Origin: CAKZSB01 sp964573105
GTDB taxonomy: Bacteria; Pseudomonadota; Gammaproteobacteria; Granulosicoccales; Granulosicoccaceae
Assembly (NCBI GenBank): GCA_964573105.1
Contig: CAZNIS010000004.1
Location: 1 to 64,000 of the forward strand
Length of the DNA stretch: 64,000 bases
Direction: 5' to 3'
Position 1 is the first letter of the stretch. Each line of letters begins with the position of its first letter. A program made the position numbers and the translations under genes. Shown here piece after piece: positions 44,117-52,384 of the stretch. The notes under the pieces are model-generated. The model was not told where the DNA came from, did no database searches, and saw only the letters and a list, made by a program, of their open reading frames with translations.

Positions 44117-44365
44117 TCAACGGGGTGTCGCCTGCTCAAGCTCGGCAATCGCCTCGACAATGAGCTCGGCGCGCTGCGCGACGACGGCCTGCGCGTCATA
44201 CAGGCCACGATTGTAAAAATAGGCCCCCATCTCTTCGGTGATGAAGTCCAGTAAAAAATCCGCTTCGAACTGACCCAACTCACGATCGAGCTCATCGCTG
44301 AAGTAACGTTGAAACTTTTCGATCAGCAGAGATTTTTCCGCCTGGGTAAATTTTATCGCAGCCAC
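44117..44365 (-). CDS. DUF2164 family protein
   Basis: 82 residues, helical and acidic: 'FTQAEKSLLIEKFQRYFSDE', 'LGQFEADFLLDFITEEMGAY' and 'FYNRGLYDAQ' match DUF2164, a small family of unknown function. GTG 44365 is favoured over TTG 44371 because AAAGGTA sits 7-8 bp upstream of the former. Confidence 0.85.
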   Translation of the reverse strand: MAAIKFTQAEKSLLIEKFQRYFSDELDRELGQFEADFLLDFITEEMGAYFYNRGLYDAQAVVAQRAELIVEAIAELEQATPR

Positions 44366-44420
44366 TGACAACTACCTTTTGTTACGATGACGCCTTTTCT
44401 TGTCGTGAACACCGGTCATC

Positions 44421-44732
44421 ATGAGCCCGATCGCCCAAACGCCTGCCCCACCCTACTACGCTGTGATATTCACTTCCACCCGTCAACCGGGCGACAACGG
44501 CTATGCCGAGACCGCGCGCAAAATGGTTGCGCTTGCGAGCCAGCAGCAGGGCTTTCTCGGTATTGAAACCACGAGAGATGGCGTAGGTATCACCGTTAGC
44601 TACTGGGCCGATCTGGAGTCCATCAGGCAATGGGCCAAACATGCTGAACACCAGGCGGCGAAAGAAAAGGGCAAAAATATCTGGTACGAACACTTTCGCA
44701 CCAGAATCGCCAGAGTTGAAAAAGAATACTGA
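44421..44732 (+). CDS. Antibiotic biosynthesis monooxygenase (ABM) domain protein
   Basis: 103 residues with one ABM-type ferredoxin-like barrel: 'YYAVIFTSTRQPGD', 'MVALASQQQGFLGIET', 'GVGITVSYWADLESIRQWAK' and 'HAEHQAAKEKG'. The 'YW.dle.i..W..h.eH..a...g' text is typical of the DUF/ABM group that includes heme oxygenase-like and cofactor-free monooxygenases. It is divergent from DUF2164 with about 50 bp between starts. Confidence 0.88.
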   Translation: MSPIAQTPAPPYYAVIFTSTRQPGDNGYAETARKMVALASQQQGFLGIETTRDGVGITVSYWADLESIRQWAKHAEHQAAKEKGKNIWYEHFRTRIARVEKEY

Positions 44733-44752
44733 GCGGTATCGGCTGGCGACAC

Positions 44753-45430
44753 TCAGCCAAGATGGGTGGCATAAAAATCCAGCGTCCGCTGCAATGCCAG
44801 CTCTGCCGCCAGCTGATTGTAGCTGCCGCGCATATCGCAGTTGAACCCGTGATCGGCATCGTACAGGTGAATTGGCACGTCCGGATGGCGCTCGCGCACT
44901 TGATCGACATCGCTCAAGGGAATGCCGTGATCGTGCTCGCCAAAGTGCAGCATCACCGGCACCTGCGGTTTTAGATCAGGTTCTGCTGCCAGTATTTTTA
45001 GAATCTGCCCACCGTAGTAACCGACCGCGCAATCCACCTTGCTCTTGCACGATGCAAGGTAGGCCAGTGATCCGCCCCAGCAATAACCGACGATGCCGGT
45101 CTTGCCCACATCAGCCACCGCTTCAATCGCCGCGTTGATATCCAGAATCGGCGACTCCCAGCCCAGCGGGAATGCGAGCTCTCGGCCGCGCGCGATATCG
45201 TCTGCCTCGTAGCCAAGCTCAATGCCGCTGCCCTCGCGATCAAACAGCGCCGGTGCGATTGCCACATAGCCTTGTGCCGCGTAACCATCGGCTACTGACT
45301 TGATATGAACATTGACGCCGAAGATTTCCTGTACCACGACGACGGCACCAATCGCGGCACCCGCTGGATCAGCGCGATACGCGGTGAGTTTGTGCCCGTC
45401 AGAAGCGGTGAGTGAAATTGTCTGGCCCAT
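44753..45430 (-). CDS. Dienelactone hydrolase family protein
   Basis: 225 residues, alpha/beta hydrolase. The nucleophile elbow is 'GIVGYCWGGSLAYL' with Cys as nucleophile, the acid lies in 'LHFGEHDHGIP' and the His in 'YDADHGFNCD', the Cys-Asp-His triad of dienelactone hydrolases. They open dienelactone rings in chloroaromatic catabolism, though many members have other ester substrates. There is no signal peptide. Converges with the ABM gene. Confidence 0.9.
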   Translation of the reverse strand: MGQTISLTASDGHKLTAYRADPAGAAIGAVVVVQEIFGVNVHIKSVADGYAAQGYVAIAPALFDREGSGIELGYEADDIARGRELAFPLGWESPILDINAAIEAVADVGKTGIVGYCWGGSLAYLASCKSKVDCAVGYYGGQILKILAAEPDLKPQVPVMLHFGEHDHGIPLSDVDQVRERHPDVPIHLYDADHGFNCDMRGSYNQLAAELALQRTLDFYATHLG

Positions 45431-45558
45431 GCTGGAATCCTCCGATGCGATTCAGACACGCATTCTAACCGCTGGCAAGCGCTTGTACAGTTGCGGTGAA
45501 CTGTTGTCGGACCAGGCGCCGCTCCGTTTTTGGCGACAAGGCATATCCATGCAACACA

Positions 45559-45586
45559 ACTCCCGGATCAAGGTTCCGGTCTCATC
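45559..45586 (+). repeat. Interspersed hairpin repeat, copy E (cut by gap)
   Basis: CTCCCGGATC-AAG-GTTCCGG followed by TCTCAT, a diverged copy whose stem CCGGATC/GTTCCGG still pairs at six of seven positions. It ends at the first N. Confidence 0.45.
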
Positions 45587-45686
45587 NNNNNNNNNNNNNN
45601 NNNNNNNNNNNNNNNNNNNNNNNNNNNNNNNNNNNNNNNNNNNNNNNNNNNNNNNNNNNNNNNNNNNNNNNNNNNNNNNNNNNNNN
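45587..45686. other. Scaffold gap, 100 N
   Basis: Exactly 100 unknown bases, the conventional placeholder for a join of unknown length. Repeat copies on both sides suggest that assembly failed within a tandem array of the hairpin repeat. Confidence 0.95.
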
Positions 45687-45716
45687 TTGTTCCCCGGTCG
45701 GAGACCAGGTCCCACT
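45687..45716 (+). repeat. Interspersed hairpin repeat, copy A
   Basis: TTGTTCC, stem CCCGGTC-GGA-GACCAGG (one C/A mismatch), then TCCCACT. It is followed by a second conserved module, 'CGGCGCGACTGCTTCGTTG', similar to that after copy B. Confidence 0.7.
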
Positions 45717-45775
45717 GATACCTCGGCGCGACTGCTTCGTTGTACGAACATGGCCTACGAGCGCGCTCAATAAAC

Positions 45776-45805
45776 TTGTTCCCCGGTCGGCGACCAGGTC
45801 CCACT
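45776..45805 (+). repeat. Interspersed hairpin repeat, copy B
   Basis: Identical to copy A except one loop base (GGC for GGA), 89 bp downstream in tandem. Its second module reads 'TGGCGGGACAACTTGGTTGC', which is close to 'CGGTGGGAGGACAACCCCGT' near 60170. Confidence 0.75.
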
Positions 45806-45850
45806 ACTGCATTGGCGGGACAACTTGGTTGCACTAGCACGCCATACAGG

Positions 45851-45879
45851 AAATGCCCCGGAATTCTATCCAGGGCATC
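45851..45879 (-). terminator. Terminator of the Gld-type operon
   Basis: On the minus strand ATGCCCTGG pairs with CCGGGGCAT (one G-T pair) around an 8-nt loop, followed by TTTCC, 25 bp after the DUF4340 stop. Confidence 0.7.
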
Positions 45880-45903
45880 TCTTCGCTCAGCTACAACACA
45901 CTG

Positions 45904-46911
45904 CTATTCCTTAACTTGCGTCTCAGTTTCAGTCGAGGACGCAGGTGCAGCAGTCGAGGATTCGCTGGAGCCAGACTCTGCCGTATTGGCTGAATCCTCG
46001 GCCGGTGGATCTTCCTCAACCACTTCGACTTTCAAATCATCCACCGAGACATTCGCAATCGATTCATAGTCCGATTTTTGAATGGTGAATACGGCGTCGA
46101 TGTCGGCGCGGGTGATGTAATAGTCCTCACCTGCTTCGACCAATTGATAGGCCAGTTCGCCATCTGCCGATGTCACCGAAATACTCACAGGCGTCGCCTC
46201 TGCCGGCAACTCGGCTGCGACGTCCTGCACGCGCAGGCGCGATAGCGCGCCCGTCAGTGCATTCACTTTGCCATCGTCTGCGGCCACTGGCTCACCATCT
46301 CCTGCACTAAGCTGCCATGCATCTTCCTGCTTTGCGAGTGTGGCATTGCCAATACCGAGCGCCGTGATGTCGGTTGCTGCCAGTAGATCTTTCTGCAACC
46401 AATCGGCCGATGCAGCCGGCATGTCGTAGCTGTTCAGCGCGACAGAATAAACTTCATCGGCATCAGCCTTGCGCGCGTGCACACGACGCATGCCAGGTGA
46501 AGTGCCGACGTACAGATCACCGACCAGCTCGTCGCCGTTGTAGAGTTTGACGCGGCGCTGGTGATCATCTTCTGCCACTTCAAGCTGAGCGTGACTGGCG
46601 GGTTTGGTTGCCACCGCCCAGCCGGTTTGAAGATCGGCCATGGCGCTCACCAGGTTTTGCATTTTCTCAGTATTTGCCGGAACGTTGCTGTTGTCAGGCA
46701 ATAGCCAGTCGTCACCGTTTTTTGTCAGCCGTACGCTACTGTCATCGGCGCCATCGGCAATCTCGATGCGATCGACGGTTGCGGTATCGAATTCGAGCAG
46801 CACGCCATCGGGGCGGGTGACTTTTTTACTGTGGCTGGCATACAGCAAACCGCCGGCAACAACGAGTTGCACGACCAGCAATGCCGCGAGTATCGTGGAT
46901 CTGATTGTCAT
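45904..46911 (-). CDS. DUF4340 domain protein of the Gld-type ABC operon
   Basis: 335 residues. N-terminal anchor 'ILAALLVVQLVVAGGLLYAS' is followed by two DUF4340-type repeats ('VRLTKNGDDWLLPDNSNVPA', 'LYVGTSPGMRRVHARKADAD') and an acidic Ser/Glu/Ala-rich tail of about 45 residues. DUF4340 proteins accompany GldG-like ABC systems and are thought to be periplasmic partners. ATG 46911 has GAAGGAGGG 8 bp upstream. It begins 14 bp after the GldFG stop. Confidence 0.88.
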   Translation of the reverse strand: MTIRSTILAALLVVQLVVAGGLLYASHSKKVTRPDGVLLEFDTATVDRIEIADGADDSSVRLTKNGDDWLLPDNSNVPANTEKMQNLVSAMADLQTGWAVATKPASHAQLEVAEDDHQRRVKLYNGDELVGDLYVGTSPGMRRVHARKADADEVYSVALNSYDMPAASADWLQKDLLAATDITALGIGNATLAKQEDAWQLSAGDGEPVAADDGKVNALTGALSRLRVQDVAAELPAEATPVSISVTSADGELAYQLVEAGEDYYITRADIDAVFTIQKSDYESIANVSVDDLKVEVVEEDPPAEDSANTAESGSSESSTAAPASSTETETQVKE

Positions 46912-46925
46912 CGTAGTGCCCTCCT

Positions 46926-49838
46926 TCAAGCGCTCATGATCTGGCTGTGGCGTCGCTGCTTACCCGCCCGCATGCGCCGGTAGACTAGTGCGATGAGTGC
47001 GAGCGCAATGGCCGCCAGCGCGTAGTTCAGATATTCCCAGAACAGCTGCTGACCACGCGCCATCGGCGGCAGGGTGCGATTGAAATGTCCGCGCGAACGA
47101 ATCTGCAAAAGACCTGTATCTTCCAGTGACCAGTCGATGGTGTTGGCCATCATCTCGTAGGAGGTCATATAGGCGCTGCCATTGGCCGAGCCCGCAAGCT
47201 GAATCATCTGATCGCGCAGAAAATCGTTAGATGCGAACACAATGATGCGAGACGATGCGGGCGACCGGTCGATCACACCACTGACGACGGTCTTCTCTTC
47301 TTCCTCGCTCTCTTCTGCCGGCTGCTCGCCATTGGCGACGCTTGCTGCCGCATCGAGTGGATTTTCAGCGCTTTCCAGCATCGGCGAATCCTGACCGGCA
47401 AAATACGAATCAAACTGCCCGCCAACAATCGCGGCAACCAGTTGCGAGCCGGTTTCGCCCTCGGGTTGATAGGCGGCGACTGCGCCATCCTGCAGCCGAG
47501 GCATGATGTCAATCGAATCGGACACCCACGAACCTGCGGTACTTTTGATCAGCTCGGTGACGGTGCGCTCGCTGTTTTTTGCCTCATCGATGGTCAGCGG
47601 CGATGCCCAGGCGATGTTCAACTGTGGCAGCGAGCTTGTGATCGGGTTGTCGGCATTCAGTCCATCGGCGCGCACGTCGAGAAAATACGGGTAGTTCAGC
47701 ATGCGTATTTCCTGCAACTGCATGCCGCCAACCTGACGATTGACCGGTGCCGGGAACGCGGCATTTTGCGGATCCATGACGAAGTTGTCGGCGATGCTGA
47801 CACCGTTGTGTGCCAGCCAGTCCTCAATACCGCTGGCCTTTTTTGCGACATCGATTCGCTGTCGGCCAAACGTTGCCGATCGTGGTGACGTGGCCGTTAC
47901 CACTGTGCCCCCTTTCATCAGGAACTGATCGATCGCGAACACGGCTTTTTCGTCCAGGTTCTCCGGCGCGATCACCAGCAGGATATCGGCCAGACCATCG
48001 ACCGCACCATCGGACAAGTCTTCGGGGATGGTGTTCAGGTCGCCCCCGAGAAACGCCTCAAGCTGGGCGTAATCGCTGCGCGGTGGACCGCCGTAGGGAT
48101 TGGGCTGGCCTGCCGGTAGTACCATGGCAACAGTCTTGGTGAAACCGGTAGCAAAGCGTTTGATCGCCGCTTTGAAGTTTCGATCAAAACCAGTGTCTGT
48201 CAGGTTATCCAGCGGTATCTGCACCGCCTGATCACCTTTTTCCAGCAACATGTAGTACCAAAACGGCTGGCCACCGAACAGACCGGCACGCATCGGTCGC
48301 AGACCGTACTCTTCAGCCAGCAGCTGTGCGACCGCCCCACCCTCGGCGTCCGGGTCAATAAAGTTGACCTTCAGGCGCCCGTCTGATTGTTGCTCGTAAC
48401 CGGCAACGGTCTGTTGCACCATTTCGCGAAACGCCACCAGATCAGCCGGCAGCACCGCATCGTTAGACAGGTACGCATTGAACGTCAGCTCTCCGTTGAC
48501 CGTATCGAAGAGGTTGCCGCCCGCCTGATAGGTGGTCAGCACCTTTTTGATCGCCTTGGTCAGGTCTAGTTCGGGGTTGCGCAGTCGAACGTCGAGATTC
48601 GCCTCGCCACTTTGCTTGACGTCGATCAGGTCGGGGAAACCGAGCACCTGCGTTTCATCGCCGTATTTCACCAGTACATTGAAATACGAACTGACGATGG
48701 ACGATTGATAGCGATCAGCCACCTGAAACGGTACCGGCTCGATGCCGTATTGCTGATTGGCCTCTTCTTCGAGTGCCGGATTTTGCAGTGGATCGATAAA
48801 CTCGACCTGCACCTGACCATCACCTGCGATTTCGTACTCGCGAATCAGATCGCGAATCTGGGGCACCAGCGGTGCGAGCAATGGATGAGTCTTGCCGCTG
48901 AAGTAACCGCGAATCAGCAACGGTTCCTGCAATTGCCCAAGGAAGTTGTGTGTCGCTCCAGAAATCGAGTACTGTTTGCCCTCGGTCGCATCGACGCGCA
49001 GCTTGTTTAACTGCCCCAGCCACAGGTTGGCGGCGATCGCATTGAGCACCAGCAGCGCAGTAACAGCCTGCCAGCCCTTGTGCCACTTTGTGCGGCCAGC
49101 GTTGGTCCAGCGTTCCTTTTCAAGAAAATAGGTATTCAGCGCGAGGAACACCAGCACGATGCTGAGGTAATAGTAGAGATCGCGCAGATCGATCACGCCA
49201 CGGGTGATGGAGTCAAAGCGCGACCCGGTACCCAACAGCCGTAGCCACTCGCCGCTGGCGTTACCAAAAAAGCTGGTGAAACCATCAGAACCGATCAAAT
49301 AGAACACACCACACAGCGCTACCGATGCGATCAGACTGACAATCTGATTGTTGCTGCGCGAAGACACGAACAAGCCGATAGCCAGGTACGCCGCACCCAG
49401 ACAAAAAGCCGCAATATAACCGGCCCACACAGGGCCCCAGTCGATATCGCCAATCATCGATACAGTGATAGGCAGCGGCAGCGTGATCAACAGCGCAATC
49501 AGCAACAGCACCAGGCAACCAAAAAACTTGCCGACGACAAACGCCCACAAGGGTACCGGTTGCGTGAGTATATGTTCCAGTGTGCCTGTGCGACGCTCCT
49601 CACTCCACAATCGCATGGTCAGGGTGCTGCATAAAAAGATCAGCAACAGCGGCATCCATTCGAACATCGGCCGCACATCGGCGATATTGCGCGAGAAAAA
49701 CGACTCGCCCCAAAAGAACACAAAAAGCGTGACCGCGGCAAACGCGGCGAGAAAGAGATAGGCCACCGGCGACGCGAAGAACAGCGTCACTTCTTTGCTG
49801 GCAACTCTTCTTACAATAGAAAAATTACTACGCGGCAT
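46926..49838 (-). CDS. ABC permease, GldF-GldG fusion
   Basis: 970 residues. The first ~240 are an ABC-2 type permease with six helices ('WSEERRTGTLEHILTQPVPL', the GldF signature). Then follows one more helix and a long GldG-type periplasmic domain ('DATEGKQYSISGATHNFLGQ', 'EPLLIRGYFSGKTHPLLAPL', 'VEFIDPLQNPALEEEANQQY', 'DILLVIAPENLDEKAVFAID'). A final helix lies near the C-terminus with a basic tail. In Bacteroidetes GldF and GldG are separate proteins; here they are one chain, a layout known from other proteobacteria. ATG 49838 has AAGGAGG, and overlaps the ATPase gene by 11 bp. Confidence 0.9.
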   Translation of the reverse strand: MPRSNFSIVRRVASKEVTLFFASPVAYLFLAAFAAVTLFVFFWGESFFSRNIADVRPMFEWMPLLLIFLCSTLTMRLWSEERRTGTLEHILTQPVPLWAFVVGKFFGCLVLLLIALLITLPLPITVSMIGDIDWGPVWAGYIAAFCLGAAYLAIGLFVSSRSNNQIVSLIASVALCGVFYLIGSDGFTSFFGNASGEWLRLLGTGSRFDSITRGVIDLRDLYYYLSIVLVFLALNTYFLEKERWTNAGRTKWHKGWQAVTALLVLNAIAANLWLGQLNKLRVDATEGKQYSISGATHNFLGQLQEPLLIRGYFSGKTHPLLAPLVPQIRDLIREYEIAGDGQVQVEFIDPLQNPALEEEANQQYGIEPVPFQVADRYQSSIVSSYFNVLVKYGDETQVLGFPDLIDVKQSGEANLDVRLRNPELDLTKAIKKVLTTYQAGGNLFDTVNGELTFNAYLSNDAVLPADLVAFREMVQQTVAGYEQQSDGRLKVNFIDPDAEGGAVAQLLAEEYGLRPMRAGLFGGQPFWYYMLLEKGDQAVQIPLDNLTDTGFDRNFKAAIKRFATGFTKTVAMVLPAGQPNPYGGPPRSDYAQLEAFLGGDLNTIPEDLSDGAVDGLADILLVIAPENLDEKAVFAIDQFLMKGGTVVTATSPRSATFGRQRIDVAKKASGIEDWLAHNGVSIADNFVMDPQNAAFPAPVNRQVGGMQLQEIRMLNYPYFLDVRADGLNADNPITSSLPQLNIAWASPLTIDEAKNSERTVTELIKSTAGSWVSDSIDIMPRLQDGAVAAYQPEGETGSQLVAAIVGGQFDSYFAGQDSPMLESAENPLDAAASVANGEQPAEESEEEEKTVVSGVIDRSPASSRIIVFASNDFLRDQMIQLAGSANGSAYMTSYEMMANTIDWSLEDTGLLQIRSRGHFNRTLPPMARGQQLFWEYLNYALAAIALALIALVYRRMRAGKQRRHSQIMSA

Positions 49839-50778
49839 GACTGACCTCCTTCGCCACACTATTCACTTCACGAAACAGGCTCTCCAGATCGCGGCGTCTG
49901 GCCTGCAGCGCGTACAGCTCGCCACCGGCGTCGATAATCGCCCGGGCCGCCGCAGCGCTCACCGCTGATCGAGCGGCCCCGTCTTTCAGGCCGATGTCGA
50001 ACACGTGGCCATCGCCATCACTGCCGCGATCATCGATGGCGCCGATGCCCTGCAGTCCGTTCAATGCCTGGCGCAATGCCTTGCCCGGAAGCGAGGTCTC
50101 AATGGTGAGCTGATTGCTCTGCTGCAGATTGGCAAGCTTTTCATCGACCGCCAGCGTGCCACTGCGCATCATTAATACGCGATCGCACAGTGCCTCGACC
50201 TCCTGCATGATGTGGGTGGAGAGGATGACTGTCGCGTCCTGCGCGATATCGCGCATCAACTGACGCATCTGATCGGTCTGGGTGGGATCCAGACCGTTGG
50301 TCGGCTCGTCCATGATCAACAAGCGCGGCTTGCCCAGAATCGCCTGCGCCACGCCAACACGCTGTTTATAACCACGCGAGAGCGTTGCTATCTCGTCGTT
50401 GATCTTGTCGCCAAGATCGGTTTGAGTGGCCACGCGACGGATCTCGGCGGCTTTGTCTTTGCGGCTGATGCGCTTTAATTGCGACGCGTAGTCGAGATAA
50501 TCGGCCACGGTCATTTCCGGGTACAGCGGCAGGCTCTCGGGCAGATAGCCCAGATCCTGCTGAATGGATTTCAGATCGGTTGAGATGTCGCGACCGGCAA
50601 TTTCTATTTTGCCGCTGTCGGCCTCGAGATAGCCACTGAGCATTTTCATGATCGTCGTCTTGCCGGCGCCGTTGTGGCCCAGCAATCCCACGATCTCTCC
50701 ACTGCCAATCGAGAAAGACACCTCGTCTACCGCCTTGAAGTCGCCGTAGCTACGGCTCAAATGACTGACGTCAAGCAT
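49828..50778 (-). CDS. ABC transporter ATP-binding protein, GldA-like
   Basis: 316 residues. Walker A 'GLLGHNGAGKTTIMKMLSGY', signature 'LSRGYKQRVGVAQAI', Walker B 'LLIMDEPTNGLDP', and the switch His in 'VILSTHIMQEVEALCD'. The C-terminal ~80 residues are an accessory domain typical of ABC-2 drug/polysaccharide-type ATPases. It energises the fused GldFG permease encoded next. ATG 50778 is preceded by CGAGG; the frame is open upstream to 50964 but that part is low-complexity and non-coding in look. Confidence 0.92.
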   Translation of the reverse strand: MLDVSHLSRSYGDFKAVDEVSFSIGSGEIVGLLGHNGAGKTTIMKMLSGYLEADSGKIEIAGRDISTDLKSIQQDLGYLPESLPLYPEMTVADYLDYASQLKRISRKDKAAEIRRVATQTDLGDKINDEIATLSRGYKQRVGVAQAILGKPRLLIMDEPTNGLDPTQTDQMRQLMRDIAQDATVILSTHIMQEVEALCDRVLMMRSGTLAVDEKLANLQQSNQLTIETSLPGKALRQALNGLQGIGAIDDRGSDGDGHVFDIGLKDGAARSAVSAAAARAIIDAGGELYALQARRRDLESLFREVNSVAKEVSHAA

Positions 50779-51175
50779 TGTTATCCTCGGTTGATTTTCC
50801 AGTACCATCGGCGTTGCCCGCCAGCCGACCCGACCACGCGGGGCCGGCGGCTGTGGCAGACTAACCGTCACTTGCCAGGTGTGCAATGCACAGCCTGAAT
50901 AAGACTGCCTGCCACCTGTGCCTCGATATTTCGCAAGCGAGAAATAAGGCGATGGGCCAACCATTTCAAGGCCCGCCTGAGAGGCACATTACCCAGCGGT
51001 AATGTTGATCCAACACACCTAAACGACTCGCAGAAACGACCAGGACATCCAACCGATTGCAACATCAGAGCACGGGCTTCGACCAACCTCCCCTTCCACT
51101 GGACAGCTGCCCATCACACCCTGACAGGAACTGGCGCAGTCTCGCGGTTTTGCACGCGCAGCCGGGAGGTTCACA
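50779..51175. other. Divergent intergenic region, Gld-type operon / MFS gene
   Basis: 397 bp with no gene I can support. It contains a perfect 8-bp inverted repeat ACATTACC-CAGC-GGTAATGT at 50986-51005, a possible operator for either direction, and GGGAGG (51164-51169), the ribosome site of the MFS gene. Confidence 0.5.
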
Positions 51176-52318
51176 GTGATCGCTGCCACAGCGCGCCAAT
51201 CAGTTATCGCGGTCGGCACTCTGTTCTTTTTCAACGGCGCGCTGTTTGGCGCCTGGGCGTCGCGCGTGCCCACGGTGAAGGCCCAGTACTCGCTGAGTGA
51301 GGCGGCGCTGGGTACCTTGTTACTGCTACTGGCCGGGGGTGCGGTAGTCAGCTTTCCGGTCGCCGGGCGCGTCATCGACCGGCTCGGCTGCTCAATCGTC
51401 GCCATTGCACTGGCAATGCTCAATGCGGTGGCGCTGATTGCAATAGGGGCCAGTGTCAATGTGACCACCGTGGCAATCGCGCTGACACTCTTTGGCGCCT
51501 CGCACGGCGGCATGGATGTGGCGATGAACGCCTGGGCAGGAATGGTCGAGCAGCGTCACAACATCCGCGTCATGTCGCGGTTGCACGCGGTCTGGAGCCT
51601 CGGTGCGGGCGTCGGCGCCCTGTCCGGGGTGGTGGCGGGCAAGCTGTCAGTTGGATTGCTGTTGCACTTTTTCATCATCGCACTGTGCATGGTTGTATTG
51701 GCAGCCTTGCTCACCCGCCCCGAGGCGCGGCCGGCGACCAGCAGCACCAGCGGCGCACCCTTCGCATTGCCGCGCGGCACCCTGTTATGGGTGGGCATTA
51801 TCGCGTTCTGCGCGTCGATGGGTGAAGGTGCGATGGCGGATTGGTCTGCGGTGTACCTGAACACTGCCTGGCAGACGAGTGCGGCAATCGCGGCCAGCGG
51901 CTACGCGGTTTTTTCGGTCGCGATGGTAATTACCCGACTGTGCGGTGACTGGATCATCCGCAGCTTTGGTGAGCGCCGGTCACTGTTGATGGCGGGCATA
52001 TGCGCCACCGCCGGCACATCGGCCCTGACACTTGCCGGACAACTGCCCGTCGTATTCACAGGCTTTGTACTGATGGGCGCAGGCTACGCGCTGGTGATGC
52101 CGATCGCCTTTTCGCGAGCCGCCAACGATCCGTACATATCCGCCGGCAGTGCCACCGCCGCGACGGCCACACTGGGTTACGGGGGGCTGTTGCTCGGCCC
52201 GCCGCTGATTGGCTTCATCGCCAACGCCACATCACTCAAGCAGGCATTTATGGTGCTGTTACTCGGTGGGGCGACGATCCTGCTGTTATCCAAAGCGGCA
52301 ACCGGCACAGAGCGGTAA
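51176..52318 (+). CDS. MFS transporter, YbjJ-like
   Basis: 380 residues, 12 helices. 'FFFNGALFGAWASRVPTVKA' and 'GASHGGMDVAMNAWAGMVEQ' with 'MSRLHAVWSLGAGVGAL' are typical of the YbjJ/fucose-permease-like group of MFS carriers. Substrate unknown. The start is GTG with GGGAGG 6 bp upstream. Confidence 0.88.
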   Translation: MIAATARQSVIAVGTLFFFNGALFGAWASRVPTVKAQYSLSEAALGTLLLLLAGGAVVSFPVAGRVIDRLGCSIVAIALAMLNAVALIAIGASVNVTTVAIALTLFGASHGGMDVAMNAWAGMVEQRHNIRVMSRLHAVWSLGAGVGALSGVVAGKLSVGLLLHFFIIALCMVVLAALLTRPEARPATSSTSGAPFALPRGTLLWVGIIAFCASMGEGAMADWSAVYLNTAWQTSAAIAASGYAVFSVAMVITRLCGDWIIRSFGERRSLLMAGICATAGTSALTLAGQLPVVFTGFVLMGAGYALVMPIAFSRAANDPYISAGSATAATATLGYGGLLLGPPLIGFIANATSLKQAFMVLLLGGATILLLSKAATGTER

Positions 52319-52384
52319 ACCTCTCGCTAACGATCGGGCAGTGACTATGGTATGAGTCCATCGAGTCAACCTCCGGAGTGCCTG

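Larger units (their letters stand above)
45431..45903. other. Repeat-rich intergenic region containing the scaffold gap
   Basis: 473 bp including 100 N. The known bases contain three copies of the hairpin repeat (listed separately) and no gene. Frames running through the N stretch are artefacts. The true length here is unknown because the gap size is nominal. Confidence 0.8.

Noticed and set aside
45312..45840. Frames crossing the N run
   Set aside because: Artefacts of unknown bases; real sequence on both sides is repeat.
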